Origin: Achatina immaculata
Lineage: Eukaryota > Mollusca > Gastropoda > Stylommatophora > Achatinidae
DNA length: 64,000 nt
Direction of reading: 5' to 3'
NCBI GenBank assembly: GCA_009760885.1
Contig: CM019714.1
Location: 7,202,812-7,266,811 of the forward strand
Shown here: one piece after another, positions 1 to 10,843 of the stretch
Layout: every line of letters begins with the position of its first letter
Numbering within the stretch: position 1 is the first letter of the stretch
Notes under the pieces: model-generated
Told to the model about the DNA's origin: nothing
Seen by the model: only the letters and a program-made list of their open reading frames with translations
The model's database searches: none
Translations under genes and position numbers: made by a program

Positions 1-3000
1 TTTGCCCGGAAAATGTTCAAGAAGGCACATGAATCAGAAAAAGAAGGATTAAGACAGCTGTGGCAGCATCTAAAATCCCACCACAATGCCCTTTGTTGAG
101 CTGAAAGACTATGTAAAAGGAAGAGGTAAACCTGATATGCAAGAGAAAAGTTATACAGAGATTCCTCCGGGTTTGCCAAGATATAATGTAACAGCCAAAA
201 TCAGGTACGCTGAAAGCAGGTAAGGAGATAGTCGAGGAACATCTGAGCAAGACAAACTCTGATAAAAATCATCATACACCTCTCGAGCAGATGAAAGGTC
301 TAGTGTGGCCCTGTGCACCAGGCAGCAAATTCAGATGCAGCCCACCAGCAAGAAGTAGAGAGCATCGTAGGAAAAGGTAAAGGAAAGTCAGCAATATGCC
401 CAAATGGTGTCCCTTACATACTATACAAAATATGCTCCAAAGTACTAAAGAAGCTCCATAAACCCCTACGAACCAAGGGACTCATAAGTAAAGAATGGAA
501 AACAGGCTAACGGAATATACATCAGAAAGGAGCAGAATTCCACTGAAATCAACCAGTTCAGACCGATCTCACTTCTGAACGTAGAAGGAAAGATATTCTT
601 CTGGGATGGCAAGGAGACTAACACCATACCTCCTAGATAATGGTTGCGTTGACACGTCCTTGTAGAAGGGAGGAATTCCAGTTTCGACCATGCTTCAATG
701 CTTTGGGAAGCTATTCAACAGGCAAGATCTGGAAAGCAAGATCTACAGGTAATATGGTTTGACTAGCCAATGCCTATGGCTCAGTACCACACCAGATGAT
801 ATGGTTAGCACTAGGCATGTATTATGTGCCAAAAGAAATCGCGAAGATTCTGAAAATGTACTTCACATGGTTCCTCATGAGATTTGGAACAAGATGAATT
901 GAGCTCCAGGTAGGAATTTGCAATGGGCTGTACAATATCTCCCATACTGTTCGTACCAGCCATGCAAGTAAACCTGAGATAAGAAGAAGGAGCAGCAGAA
1001 GGTCCAAGGTTCAGAAATGGATGTCAGTGCCACCACTAAAAGCATTCATGGATGACACAACAGTAATAACAACTAGTGAAGCACAGGCACGAAAGATGTT
1101 AGAGCGTTTGGACAGCCTTATCATATGGTGCCGCATGAGCTTCAAGTCAAAGAAGTCAAGAAGTCTGTCACTCAGAAAGGGAAAAGTGATAGAAAGATCG
1201 TACACAGTGAAAACTGAAATAATCCCAACTGTAGGGGAAGAATCAGTGAAGAGCCTTGGCAGAGTATATGATGCTTCCATGAAAGACTCAAACGTGGTGA
1301 AGCAGGTCATAGAAGTGACACAGAATGGACTGAACGTAATAGACAAAAGCAAGCTACTGGGGAAGTTCAAAATATGGTGCTTCCAGTTTATGCTGATTTC
1401 AAAATTGATGTGGCCACTACTCATTTTGTTATATGGAAGTGAATCATGGACAATAGGCAAGTCTGCACAAAAATCATTGGAAGCAGCAGAAATGTGGTTT
1501 ATTAGAAGAATGTTGCGAATCCCCTGGACAGAAAAAATAACTAATGAAGAATGTATGAGAAGAGCTGGAGAGGCAAAAAACCTTGTCAGAAAGATAAGAG
1601 AGAGACAATGTACTTTCATAGGACATGCAATGAGAAGAGGGGGCATTGAAAATATTATAACAACAGGAAAAATAGAAGGAAGAAGATCAAGAGGAAGACC
1701 AAGGGAAATGATACTGGACAGTCTGACGGGATGGTGTGAGAGGAGATCACCAACTGAACTGATGGCCTGCATGAAGGATCGGGTACTCTGGAGAAGCATA
1801 ATAGCTAATGCCAGTCGGCACGGCACCTGATGATGATGATGACTACTCATTTAAGAAGTAAGTACCAGCACAGTAGAGGCAGTCGAAAGAAAGATAAATA
1901 AATCCATAAGAGAGTGGCTGGGCGTACCACCAGGATTAACTGATATAGCACTGCACTGCAAGAAGAGCAAACTGCGCTGCCATTCAAATCTGTGGTCGAA
2001 GAATACAAAGTAGGAAAGATAAGGCTTGCAATGATGCTACAAGAATCTACAGACCAAGTAGTACGGGAAGTGCAGCCAACACTTAAAACTGGACGAACAT
2101 GGAAAGTAAGTGAGGAAGTGACCGCAGCCAGGGAAACACAGGAGCTGAAACAAGTAATAGAATACTCCCAGACCAACAAAAAATGGATTTGGTCATGGTG
2201 AAATCAAGTGGTTATCAAAGGCCTCCTGTAAGGAAAGAAGGAATTTGATCATCAGCGAAGTAAGAAATCCAGAGGATGATAAGCGGGTCAAGAAGGCAGT
2301 CCAATATGCACAGCAAGGTCAGTGGACAACGTGGACGGAAGTCCTGCAGAGAACACTAACATGGAATTACATTTGGAAAATGGTACTCTTGAGGCTCAGC
2401 TTCATCATCAGAGCTACTTCTGACCTTCTGCCTACAGGCTCCAACCTATAAAAATGGGGTTTATCAGAAGATACAAAGTGCCCTCTCTGCAACGAAAGGC
2501 AACCATTTGGATATGTGCTGTCAACATGCAGAATATCATTAGGTCAAGGACGCTACACCTGGCAGCACAATAGAGTGCTGTAGAAACTAGTAGCCATTGT
2601 AGACAGGGCAAAAGATAAACAAATAACAGCAAAAGAGTTGAGGTCCCACCTAAATACTTCATAGGCGCTGGTATGACATCGAATAAGAAATCAGGGACAT
2701 TCCCTTATCATCACTGCTAGATAGTGGAAATGACTGGGGTATGATAGCGGACCTACCAGGAAGAAGAGAACACCGATTGGCATCAAGAACACAGGAATGC
2801 ATCCGGACATTGTAGTGTACTGCACAGAAAAACAAGAACTAATAATGATCGAGCTTACTGTTCAGTACGAAACAAGAATAGAGGAGCGAGCAGCATCTAT
2901 TCAAATGTGAGAAGTACAATGACCTGGTCAAGCAACTGATGCAGGGGGTAGGAGTCAGGGCAAAAGTGATAGCTGTAGAAGTGGGAGAGAGAGGATTCGT

Positions 3001-3250
3001 AACAACATCAGCATACGACCTATGTAAGCAACTGGGCATAAAGGGAGAAGCAAGAGGAAGAGCATTGAAAAGCCTTTCAGAAACAGCAGAAACGGCTTCA
3101 TGCTGGCTGCGGAGTATGCCAAACAACCATTGAGAACATAAATGTCATTTGCCACAACCAATACCAATCCAGCGTAGCTAAATCGCTAAAGACGCATTTC
3201 AAAGTGAAATGCCAACTCAATCCTGGGACGAAAAAAGCAACAGCTCATAA
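1..3250 (+). mobile_element. Degenerate R2-like non-LTR retrotransposon (RT plus restriction-like endonuclease)
   Basis: A decayed single-ORF LINE read in several frames. Reverse-transcriptase finger blocks are visible near 390-510 (PNGVPYILYK) and 545-600 (FRPISLLNVEGKIFF). The palm motif is FMDD near 1045-1060 (AFMDDTTVI), followed by KSLGR and KFKIWCFQFML. After a nested insertion at 1427-1841 the frame resumes with WLGVPPGLTDIALHC, then VEEYKVGKIRLAMML and QPTLKTGRTWKV. Near 2488-2540 a zinc-knuckle-like CPLCNERQPFGYVLSTC has Tyr where the usual CCHC has His. Near 2800-2860 HPDIVVYC...IELTVQYE fits the PD-(D/E)xK restriction-like endonuclease of R2-type elements. The ORF tail ends near 3132. 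Stops and frameshifts throughout make it dead. The 5' end is cut by the window edge. The R2-like assignment rests on the knuckle plus C-terminal PD...E arrangement; the exact clade is unresolved. The 3' border is approximate. Confidence 0.75.
1427..1841 (+). mobile_element. Nested 5'-truncated LINE 3' end (EN/RT family with SRHGT tail) inserted in the R2-like element
   Basis: This 415-bp insert encodes the C-terminal part of a LINE RT: LLYGSESWTIGK, MWFIRRMLRIPWT, FIGHAMRRGG, then RGRPREMILDSLTGW and a terminal ASRHGT stop. It ends in a TGATGATGATGA tail. The 11-bp direct repeat ACTACTCATTT flanks it at 1416-1426 and 1842-1852, so it is a target-primed insertion. Joining the flanks restores the continuous host reading frame apart from one stop codon, which proves the nesting order. 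The same family recurs at 25800-26995, 36368-37215 and 58215-60065; the last copy is nearly identical over this stretch. Confidence 0.88.
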
Positions 3251-3454
3251 GACCTCTGGGAGTCATGACCCAGAGGGGCCCGCCCCCTCCTCCCCTCCTC
3301 TTAGAGTGTCTGAAGTTTAATAGGGCGGAAACACGTGTCTGAAGAGAAGTACTTCCTCTGATGATCTGAAGTAGTTGTGTTGTTGTTCTGCTCTCTACAG
3401 TAGAGAGTTTCCTGCATATTACGTAGTGTAATGTGCTGAGGAGAGACAGGAAGT
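3140..3454. other. No gene seen; likely 3' UTR of the R2-like element, then unique DNA
   Basis: The DNA directly after the R2-like ORF tail has no coding signal. It contains a GC-rich patch near 3268-3300 and then runs into the 69-bp tandem repeat. Confidence 0.4.
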
Positions 3455-3945
3455 ACACATCAGATCTTCGTAGTTGACACGACTGACAACTTGCACACTT
3501 AACAACATCACCTGTGAGATACACTCACATCAGATCTTCGTAGCTGACACAAATGACAACTTGCACAGATAATAACATACCAGTGAGATACACTCATATC
3601 AGATCTTCGTAGTTGACACAAATGACAACTTGCACACTTAACAACATCACCTGTGAGATACACTCACATCAGATCTTCGTAGCTGACACAACTGACAACT
3701 TGCACAGATAATAACATACCAGTGAGATACACTCATATCAGATCTTCGTAGCTGACACGACTGACAACTTGCACAGATAATAACATACCAGTGAGATACA
3801 CTCACATCAGATCTTCGTAGCTGACACGACTGACAACTTGCACAGATAATAACATACCAGTGAGATACACTCACATCAGATCTTCGTAGCTGACACAACT
3901 GACAACTTGCACAGATAATAACATACCAGTGAGATACACTCTTAC
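3455..3945. repeat. 69-bp tandem repeat, about 7 copies
   Basis: The motif GAGATACACTCA recurs at 3516, 3585, 3655, 3724, 3793, 3862 and 3931, giving a 69-70 bp period. Units alternate between two variants, one with CACTTAACAACATCACC and one with CAGATAATAACATACC. Because 69 is a multiple of three, the minus strand reads as a false repetitive 23-residue protein. Confidence 0.93.
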
Positions 3946-4588
3946 CTGCTACAGCTACGTTTTCTTCAAAGTTTCAAGTCACGTTTAATGGTGAAACATG
4001 ATTATGATGTATTCAGTGAGGGTAACGGATGATAATTATTTCAAAATGCTGGTGGAAAAACAAGGAGTATTAAAACAGTGGCTGAATGTAATGTAGCCAG
4101 TGGTTCTACCAGAGACAAAAACCTAGAGACATTGCCTGTATCTCGTGAATAAAAGTTGCACCATGTCCAATGCACAATCAATTTTCTTTCTGGCGAGAGT
4201 GAAAACTAGCGTGTAGGAAACTTAAAAACTTACATACAAAATCCCTCACCACATCCCCTTCCAAACTTCCCGTTAAAATGCCCGGAGAAACACTCACATG
4301 AAAGATGTGAATCTAGAAGCTTAACACTCTGATTGCTTTTCTAGGAAAAATAGCAACACTTTAAGCAGAAAGTGAAATACCTCAGAAAAATATACTGTTA
4401 CACAAGTAAACACTTCAGTTTTAATAAAGGTACAAAGCAAACAAAGATGTGCTGGTTTATGGACAAGAAACAGACAAGACAATGACCGCACTTTTTTATA
4501 GATAACCAAGAGTTCAGGTCATCTTTCAAGACATTAACATTTAAAAAAAAACAGTTTTATGGAATTTTAATGTCTTCCTTTGTTTCAG
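3946..4588. other. No feature seen (upstream intron of the plus-strand lectin gene)
   Basis: AT-rich DNA without a convincing exon. A polypyrimidine tract and TTTCAG acceptor stand at its right end (4581-4588). An upstream signal-peptide exon for the plus gene was not found here. Confidence 0.4.
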
Positions 4589-4807
4589 GTCGCAATGTGG
4601 CTCTAAAACAAAGTAACAGACAGTCTTCCACAAATACAATTGATCTTGAATTTGGGCCAGAAAATATTGTGGATGGGGCTCTACTTTCAGAACATCAGAA
4701 TTCGTGCATGATCACAGATGACAGCATGAATGAGACAGCACCAAACGTGTCTCTGACATTTACTCGCCCGCAGTGGCTACACAGAGTGAAAGTATATAAC
4801 GGCGACA
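4589..4807 (+). CDS. Exon: N-terminal half of an FTP-type lectin (F5/8-C-like) domain, plus-strand gene
   Basis: This 219-bp (73-codon) phase 1-1 exon lies between a TTTGTTTCAG acceptor and a GTGAGT donor. It reads RNVALKQSNRQSS, GPENIVDG and TRPQWLHRVKVYNGD. These match the start of fucolectin/tachylectin-4/pentraxin-1 domains (family knowledge): the RNVAL...QSS opening, the GP..AVDG turn and the R-P...V.IYN strand. The second half is encoded by 8372-8587. The minus-strand paralogue has an exon of identical length and phase at 61702-61920 that starts with the same GTCGCAATGT bases. The role is probably extracellular carbohydrate or self/non-self binding. However, the R-x-D-x4-(R/K) sugar-binding signature of fucolectins is not intact (NGDMLQENLK), so fucose binding is doubtful. 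The start codon and signal peptide exon lie upstream and were not found. Confidence 0.85.
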
Positions 4808-5010
4808 GTGAGTTGGTTTCCTCCTGCACCTCCTATGTTAAGTCTCTACTTGAACTTTCTCGTTTCTTTTATATTTTTATTTCCCATTACATCTGTCACA
4901 GAAAATGCTTTGTAATTAAGAAGAGAGACATTTTTTTGTCATGTTCTAACCTCGTATATCATCTCGTAAACTCAATATTCAAAGCTACATCGACGGTTTC
5001 AGACGATTTG

Positions 5011-5185
5011 TTGCAGCTATTTACAGTTTGTTGCAGCTATTTACGGTGTGTTGCAGCTATTTACAGTTTGTTGCAGCTATTTACGGTGTGTTGCAGCTAT
5101 TTACGGCGTGTTGCAGTTATTTACCGTGTGTTGCAGTTATTTACAGTTTTCTTGCAGTTATTTACGGTGTGTTGCAGCTATTTAT
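5011..5185. repeat. 20-bp tandem repeat, about 9 copies
   Basis: The unit TTGCAGCTATTTACGGTGTG and close variants recur every 20-21 bases. It lies in the intron between the two lectin half-exons of the plus gene. Confidence 0.92.
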
Positions 5186-5271
5186 TGATGAATTTATCTG
5201 TCATTTATCCAGGTGTATCTTCTGATTTTTTGTTCTCCACTTCATCAACATTTTTATTTCTCTGCCATTCC

Positions 5272-5548
5272 TACACAAACATTCCTACACAAAAATCAAT
5301 ACACAATAAGTCCTACACAAACATTAATACACAAACATTCCTACACAAACATTAATAGACAAACTTTCCTACACAAACATTCGGATACAAACATTCATAC
5401 ACAAACATTAATACACAAACATTCCTACATAAACATTAATACACAAATATTTCAACGCAACCATTCCTACATAAACATTCCTACACAAACATTCCTTCAC
5501 AAACATTAGTACACAAACATTCCTACACAAACATTCCTACACAAAAAC
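5272..5548. repeat. 13-14 bp tandem repeat (CTACACAAACATT)
   Basis: About 20 copies of CTACACAAACATT / ATACACAAACATT occur with small variants. It follows the 20-bp repeat in the same intron. Confidence 0.92.
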
Positions 5549-5947
5549 GCGAATTTCTCTCTGATTCAGGTGTACAGTTCACACATTTCTCCCTACGTTG
5601 CTCCGAGAATACAGAATACACGGCATCACGATACTTTTTTAAACGACCAAATTTTGGTCGACAGTGGGTGGGGGAGGGGTGGGTTATGTGTTAGAATCAC
5701 GTGGTCAGTGACCTTCCAGCACTCATGACCTTTTTTTATAAGCTAGGAGCAATGAAACGATCAGTGTTGTGCTTTTTTTTTTCTAATGGAGACAATTGTT
5801 AACAAGTGAACATATTACATGATAGCGACTGTTTTCTTCTCACTTTAGTGCGAACTGACATGGACAGTTCCAAGTCGAAATACTGTACTGCTATGAGGAG
5901 ACATAAACAAATGATTGTATGCAGATGATACATAATAATAATGGACA
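5549..5947. other. No feature seen (intron)
   Basis: Contains a G-rich patch near 5664-5680 and poly-T runs, with no exon-like reading frame between credible splice sites. Confidence 0.4.
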
Positions 5948-7740
5948 GAAATATCTTAATCTTATCTTCTATATCTTATATCCTTACCTTCAAATGTCAC
6001 ATAGGGCTCACAAAGTACTTCGCCAATTTTTCCTGTCTTCGGCGAGTCTTTCAACCTCATCAAGGGATTTTATGCCTTTTAATATGGCCTCTCTTAACAT
6101 TGTCCTCTTCAGAGTTTCACGCGGTCTGCCTCTATTTCTTTGGCCTGTTGTCTTCTACTTGATAGCTTGTTTTGGGATTCTCTGATCATTTCTTCTCATC
6201 AAGTGACCAACATATGTCCATCTCCTTTTCCTGATCACCCTTGAGACTGGTTGTTGTTCAGTCATCTGTCTTATCCCTGCATCGTTCTTCAATTCGTTCC
6301 ATTTGATGCCGAGTATTTTCCTTAGGCATTTATTTTCGAAAGAGTCTAATTTCTTGTCTATTTCTTTAGTTGATTTCCAGCTTTCGCATGCATAAATGAG
6401 GGTGGATATTACATTTGAATTGAATAGTTTTAACTTAGTTTTTGTGCTTATAACTTTTGAAATCCATATGTTCCCAAGATTCTTGAAGATCAATGCTGCT
6501 TTTGCAATTCTGATTCTAACTTCCTTTCTGATGTCACCATCCTGGTCTATGTAACTGCCAAGGTATGCAAATTGATTGACTTCTTCAATATATGTCCCAT
6601 CTTAGTGTAATTTTCCATTTTGATTAAGGTGAATTTTCATTATTTTTCTTTTGTCCTTGTTAATTTCAATTCCTATTTTGCTAGCCAGTGAAGACAGGCT
6701 ATCTGTTTTTCTTGCATGGAATTCACATTGTTACTGATAAGAGTTATGTCATCAGCAAAATCAAGATCTTCTAGGTGGGTCTCATGTACCCAGTCAATAC
6801 CTTTGTTACCTGTGCAGCATTTTTTCATTATGAAGTCTGCTGTAATTCCAAAAGGTTAAGGAAACACTATACATCCTTGTTTCACACCTGTTTCAATCTG
6901 AAACCATGCACTCATCCCTTCTTCTGTCTTGACTGCACAAACATATCCATTGTCGAAGTCCCTAAAGATGCTGACATTTTTAGATGGTATTCCATATAGA
7001 CTTAAAATTCTCCATAATGGATCTCTGTGTATGCTATCAAATGGTTTTTAAAATCTATGAAGTTCAGTATTAATGTTTTCTGTTGTTTCTGCTTTTAAAT
7101 ATGTTCTTCAAGTATTATTCTTAGAGTAAAAATCTGGTCGAGACAGCTTCTCCCTTTTCGAAATTCTGCTTGTTCTTCTCTCATTGCAGTATCCGCTATA
7201 TCATTAAGTCTATTCAAAATGACCTTACTAAATACTTTTGACACAACTGATTTTAAAGTTACTCCTCTCTAATTGTTACAGTCACTAAGGTTGTCTTTTT
7301 TGGTATTTTAACAATGATTCCTTTTTTCCATTTAGAAGGGACCTTTTCTTCTTTCCAAATCTTGTTAAACATTCTCTGTAGTTGTCTCATGCTATCACTA
7401 TTGATAGCTGTTAGCGTTTCGGGTGTTATTTCATCTTCACCTGCAGCTTTTTTGTTAGCCATTAAATTCACTGCTGTTTCAATTTCATGCAATTTAATTT
7501 CATCTAGCTTGGCATTTAGTTGTGGGGCTGGTAAGTCGGTTTCAAGGTAACAGTTCTTTTGGGTGTGGTCGATAAAATATTTCTTGGAAGTGTTCAGCCT
7601 ATCTTTGCATTTGGTCTTTAATTGATGCTAATAGGGTTCCACTTTTGCTAAGGATTGGTCTTTCTTTAGATGTAATAGTACCTGTTAGCCTCTTTTGTAT
7701 GCTATATATAAAGTTATGCTGTCTCTTGTTTTTGCTGCTT
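5948..7740 (-). mobile_element. Degenerate LINE, RT domain and C-terminus (family with ATAAGAT-rich tail)
   Basis: On the minus strand the order is an RT finger segment near 7259-7492 (NKKAAGEDEITPETL, then WKKGIIVKIPKK), the palm LDFADDITLI near 6735-6765, FAYLGSYI-type sequence, and the C-terminal block at 6155-6493 (NIWISKVISTKTKLKLFNS, CLRKILGIKWNEL, RRWTYVGHLMRRN). The end near 5948-5990 carries AAGGATATAAGATATA. Two plus-strand copies of the same family, at 16262-17090 and 20776-21465, share the C-terminus; the former also shares the tail. Stops and frameshifts make it inactive. The 5' end is missing; its limit near 7740 is approximate. The clade was not assigned. Confidence 0.85.
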
Positions 7741-8371
7741 AACAGTATAGAATAGTGTATAACTAATTCTACCTATATATTAAAATGTGGATAACCAGTA
7801 CAAAAACGTGTTTATTGTGTGCGAAAGTTTGCTGTGATAAGCTGTTATATCTTTTAAGAGGGTGGACATAATACTAACAGTGAATTCTGGTCGTTATGGG
7901 TTCATGTTCGCTGCTTCCTTCTGCTGGAACTGAAAATACATGGCATTAAAACACGCATTGTCCCGACAAGAAGGTCCGACCAGCCATACAATAAGAGTTT
8001 CCATGGAGCTTACAAAAGAAATGTTTCCCCATTATATTATTTCCTTAGTGTAGACTTGCAGTGACCTCATCGGTCTTTAATCTGAGATTATTTCTTGTGA
8101 GGCTACCTCAAAATTAACACTTGTTCGCAATAAACTGCGCGCACGAAAAGAGTCCAAAACAGATACTTCACGGGAAACTACGGCATACCGGAAGACTTGT
8201 TGTGACCACTAGTTCAGAACTTCCATACCGGGCTACAAGAACGTGTGCGAAAAAAAAAAAAAAACGGAAACGTCTTGATGGGGTTAGTTTCAAACATAAA
8301 TGTACAAGTAATTGTAGTTGTGTTATTTTATGTTTATAAATGTGTTCCATTACGTTTAATTCTTTCTTCAG
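7741..8371. other. No feature seen (intron); 14-bp A run near 8250
   Basis: Unique-looking AT-rich DNA ending in a TTCTTTCTTCAG acceptor for the next lectin exon. Confidence 0.4.
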
Positions 8372-8587
8372 TGCTACAAGAAAATCTAAAAGGATTTACA
8401 CTTACAACTTTTAGCTCCTCCGGCAACGTGCTGGATGCATTCACTGATACAAGTATCACACCTGAACCAATCTACGACATTTATCTCACTTCACTTTTAC
8501 CCGTCAAGTCTCTTACAATTGTGCCAGGAAAACCCATGCCAGTAGGTCAGAGTGTTCTGACATTGTGCGAAGTTGAAACCTTCGGAG
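8372..8587 (+). CDS. Exon: C-terminal half of the FTP-type lectin domain, plus-strand gene
   Basis: This 216-bp (72-codon) phase 1-1 exon lies between TTCTTTCTTCAG and GTGGGT. It reads LQENLKGFTLTTFSSSGN, AFTDTS, IYDIYLTSLLPVKSLTIV and ends VLTLCEVETFG. The L.GF.L, V..LTI and LCEVE.FG blocks are the closing strands of the FTP fold (family knowledge). Spliced to 4589-4807 it completes a domain of about 145 residues, the usual size. The minus paralogue exon at 41746-41964 ends LSFCEIETFG in the same phase. The Cys in LCEVE is the expected structural cysteine. Domain identity is secure; the sugar specificity is unknown. Confidence 0.88.
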
Positions 8588-8646
8588 GTGGGTCACTTTT
8601 ATTTAAAGATCTGTTAAAACTGTTCTTGTTAAAGTCTCAAGTTTCA

Positions 8647-8673
8647 CCCCCCCCCCCCACACACACACACACA
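8647..8673. repeat. Poly-C followed by (CA)n microsatellite
   Basis: An uninterrupted C run passes directly into ACACAC dinucleotides, about 60 bp downstream of the lectin exon donor. Confidence 0.9.
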
Positions 8674-9606
8674 ATTAACAATCAAAGTGTTTACGTGTCT
8701 TTGCCAACAAGCCCCTGTTTATCGCTCCGGAACTGAAATAAACGTCCAGGTCAGTATACTCAGAGCAAAGAAAAACAACACATTTCTGATAATGGCTCCA
8801 AAATCCTTTTTGTTACCTTGTTACGTCACGAAGAATAGCAGCACATAATCATATTGAATCACAGTGTAAGCTCATTATCATACATAAACAATGGAGAATA
8901 ATCTTAGTTTCCTCTAAAATTGCGTGTCATTCCCGTATAGGTGGCCAGAATTTGCTACATGCAGTTGTTGATGTATTGTAAATGTGGAAACGTATATTCG
9001 GTGTTAAGTGTACTAAATGTATTTTCTAGTAGTGATGTGATTTGTGTGAATATAGTACCATTATCATTCATTTTCACTACCATTCTATGATTTATTGCAT
9101 GATTTCACTGAATTCATAGAATGTGCATATTGTTTACCATATGTTTGTTTTGCTCACTTATGTGTGGTCAGTGTCTTGATCATAAATTGTGTGATGATAA
9201 ATTTGTTCACATGTTGATAAGGTTTGATCATTTGCTCATGAATCATAACGTGCTTAATGCCATATTGTTTCATTTTCCATTGATGTCTTTATTTGACGAT
9301 GGTATCGAGCAGGCATTGATAATGCCAGTTGAGTATACAAGCATGTTTGTCTTGAGTTAGCAAGATGATATAAGATGTGATAAGTGTGTGTTTATGAGTG
9401 ATCATTTATTTATGTTTGTAGCCAATGAGCTGAGTTTTCCTTGACATCATTAAAAGAAAGTTGGGGTGGTAAACTGTACACATAGTGAAAGGGTTAAGAC
9501 CTGGGTTAGTAGTCGTGGGAGAGGTGCAGTTTTGGAACCCATGTACGGCTGTACTTCTTAGGGAAACTAAAATTAGCTACCAAACGGCTAACAATTTAAG
9601 CCATAC

Positions 9607-9610
<4 letters not shown>

Positions 9611-9647
<37 letters not shown>

Positions 9648-9658
9648 AGAGAGAGAGA
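9611..9658. repeat. (GA)n microsatellite
   Basis: About 48 bp of GA dinucleotides with two GGG interruptions. Confidence 0.95.
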
Positions 9659-10843
9659 AGGACAGAGAAAACGCCCATGCGATATAGTTAAAAAAAAAGA
9701 TAAAGAGATAAAATAAGCTAAAGTTGATAACACTAAAATAAGCACCAAACAAGTAAAGATTTACATTATGACGCTGGATTAGTTTGTTTCCTCATCTCCA
9801 TGAAATTAATTCTCAGAAGTTGTAATGTGTAAATGAGAACAGACACATTTTAACAGTTTGAGAATCACTGGACACCCAATTTGGTAAGAGCAAAAACACA
9901 TGTTTATTATTATTTTAGTAAAATACTGAGTATACAGATGAACAAACTGCTCCTCTCCCTGACGAGAGCTAGTTCACCACATAGTGAGGGATTGGGTAAC
10001 ACTCACTCTCAGATAGGATAACAGACATACAACATGATGTAATATAGAGCCAGATTACAGTCTCAATGAAAGTTTCCATGCATCCACAAGAAAAACATCA
10101 CATCACAAAATATCGGACTTAACAAGTCATACTAAGTCTCAAAAGAGAGCTATTTTCTCACTTCAGTTTAAATATTTATTATAGACAACTGTAGCAACAT
10201 CAGAAACACACATGGATCCATGAATAAACTACTAGCTCAGCGCTCACATCTTTCTAATGATATCACAACGTCAGCTATAAACTTCAATCAGCATAATCAC
10301 AATGATCAAAAAATGACACACAACTAACTGACTTACAATAACCTTTTATCTAAAATTTCAGTGCTTAAATATGATCCACAAATTCTAATTCTGTTTCGTG
10401 AACATTCTTATCCCGAAAAAAGTCTAAACATCGTGCATTTGCCTGTTTACGACATTTGGCATGTTTCCAACTTTAAATTTTAAGTCTCAAATTTTAGCTG
10501 GATATAAAAACATGTCAGTATAGAATTCAAGTTCATCAAACATAATCATAATTCTCCGGTAATAAAGGTGTCAAAACTGACCTTCTCACGAACTCCCTAC
10601 GTAATAATTAAGTGAGGGCTTTAATCACTTATTCAAAGTACTAAACTATCCATGACTATATTCCTTTGATAGTAAATATACATGCAGTATTAATAGAATA
10701 CTGGCACAAGGAGTAAATATAAGTAAAGTTGTATCCTGGTGTCTGTACTCTTGGGACGATTCTGTGCTTCCCTCTTCTTCTGTGTTTTCAAAGAAATTAT
10801 AGGTGTGCTCACACCCGGTAAAATGTCATGTTGATTACAACAA

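Larger units (their letters stand above)
8588..10843. other. Long intron with simple repeats and no exon seen
   Basis: Holds a C run joined to (CA)n at 8647-8673 and a (GA)n tract at 9611-9658. The remainder is AT-rich with no reading frame that I can tie to a protein family. Confidence 0.45.

Noticed and set aside
3647..3898. Repetitive Cys-rich minus-strand frame
   Set aside because: Reads through the 69-bp tandem repeat (23 codons per unit); no other support.
3455..3945. CRISPR-like regular repeats
   Set aside because: Head-to-tail tandem units with no unique spacers, in an intron-bearing animal genome; the same holds for all the other arrays.
9121..9360. 79-codon plus-strand frame in the intron after the lectin exon
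   Set aside because: No credible acceptor or donor in phase 1 and no similarity to EGF or lectin modules.
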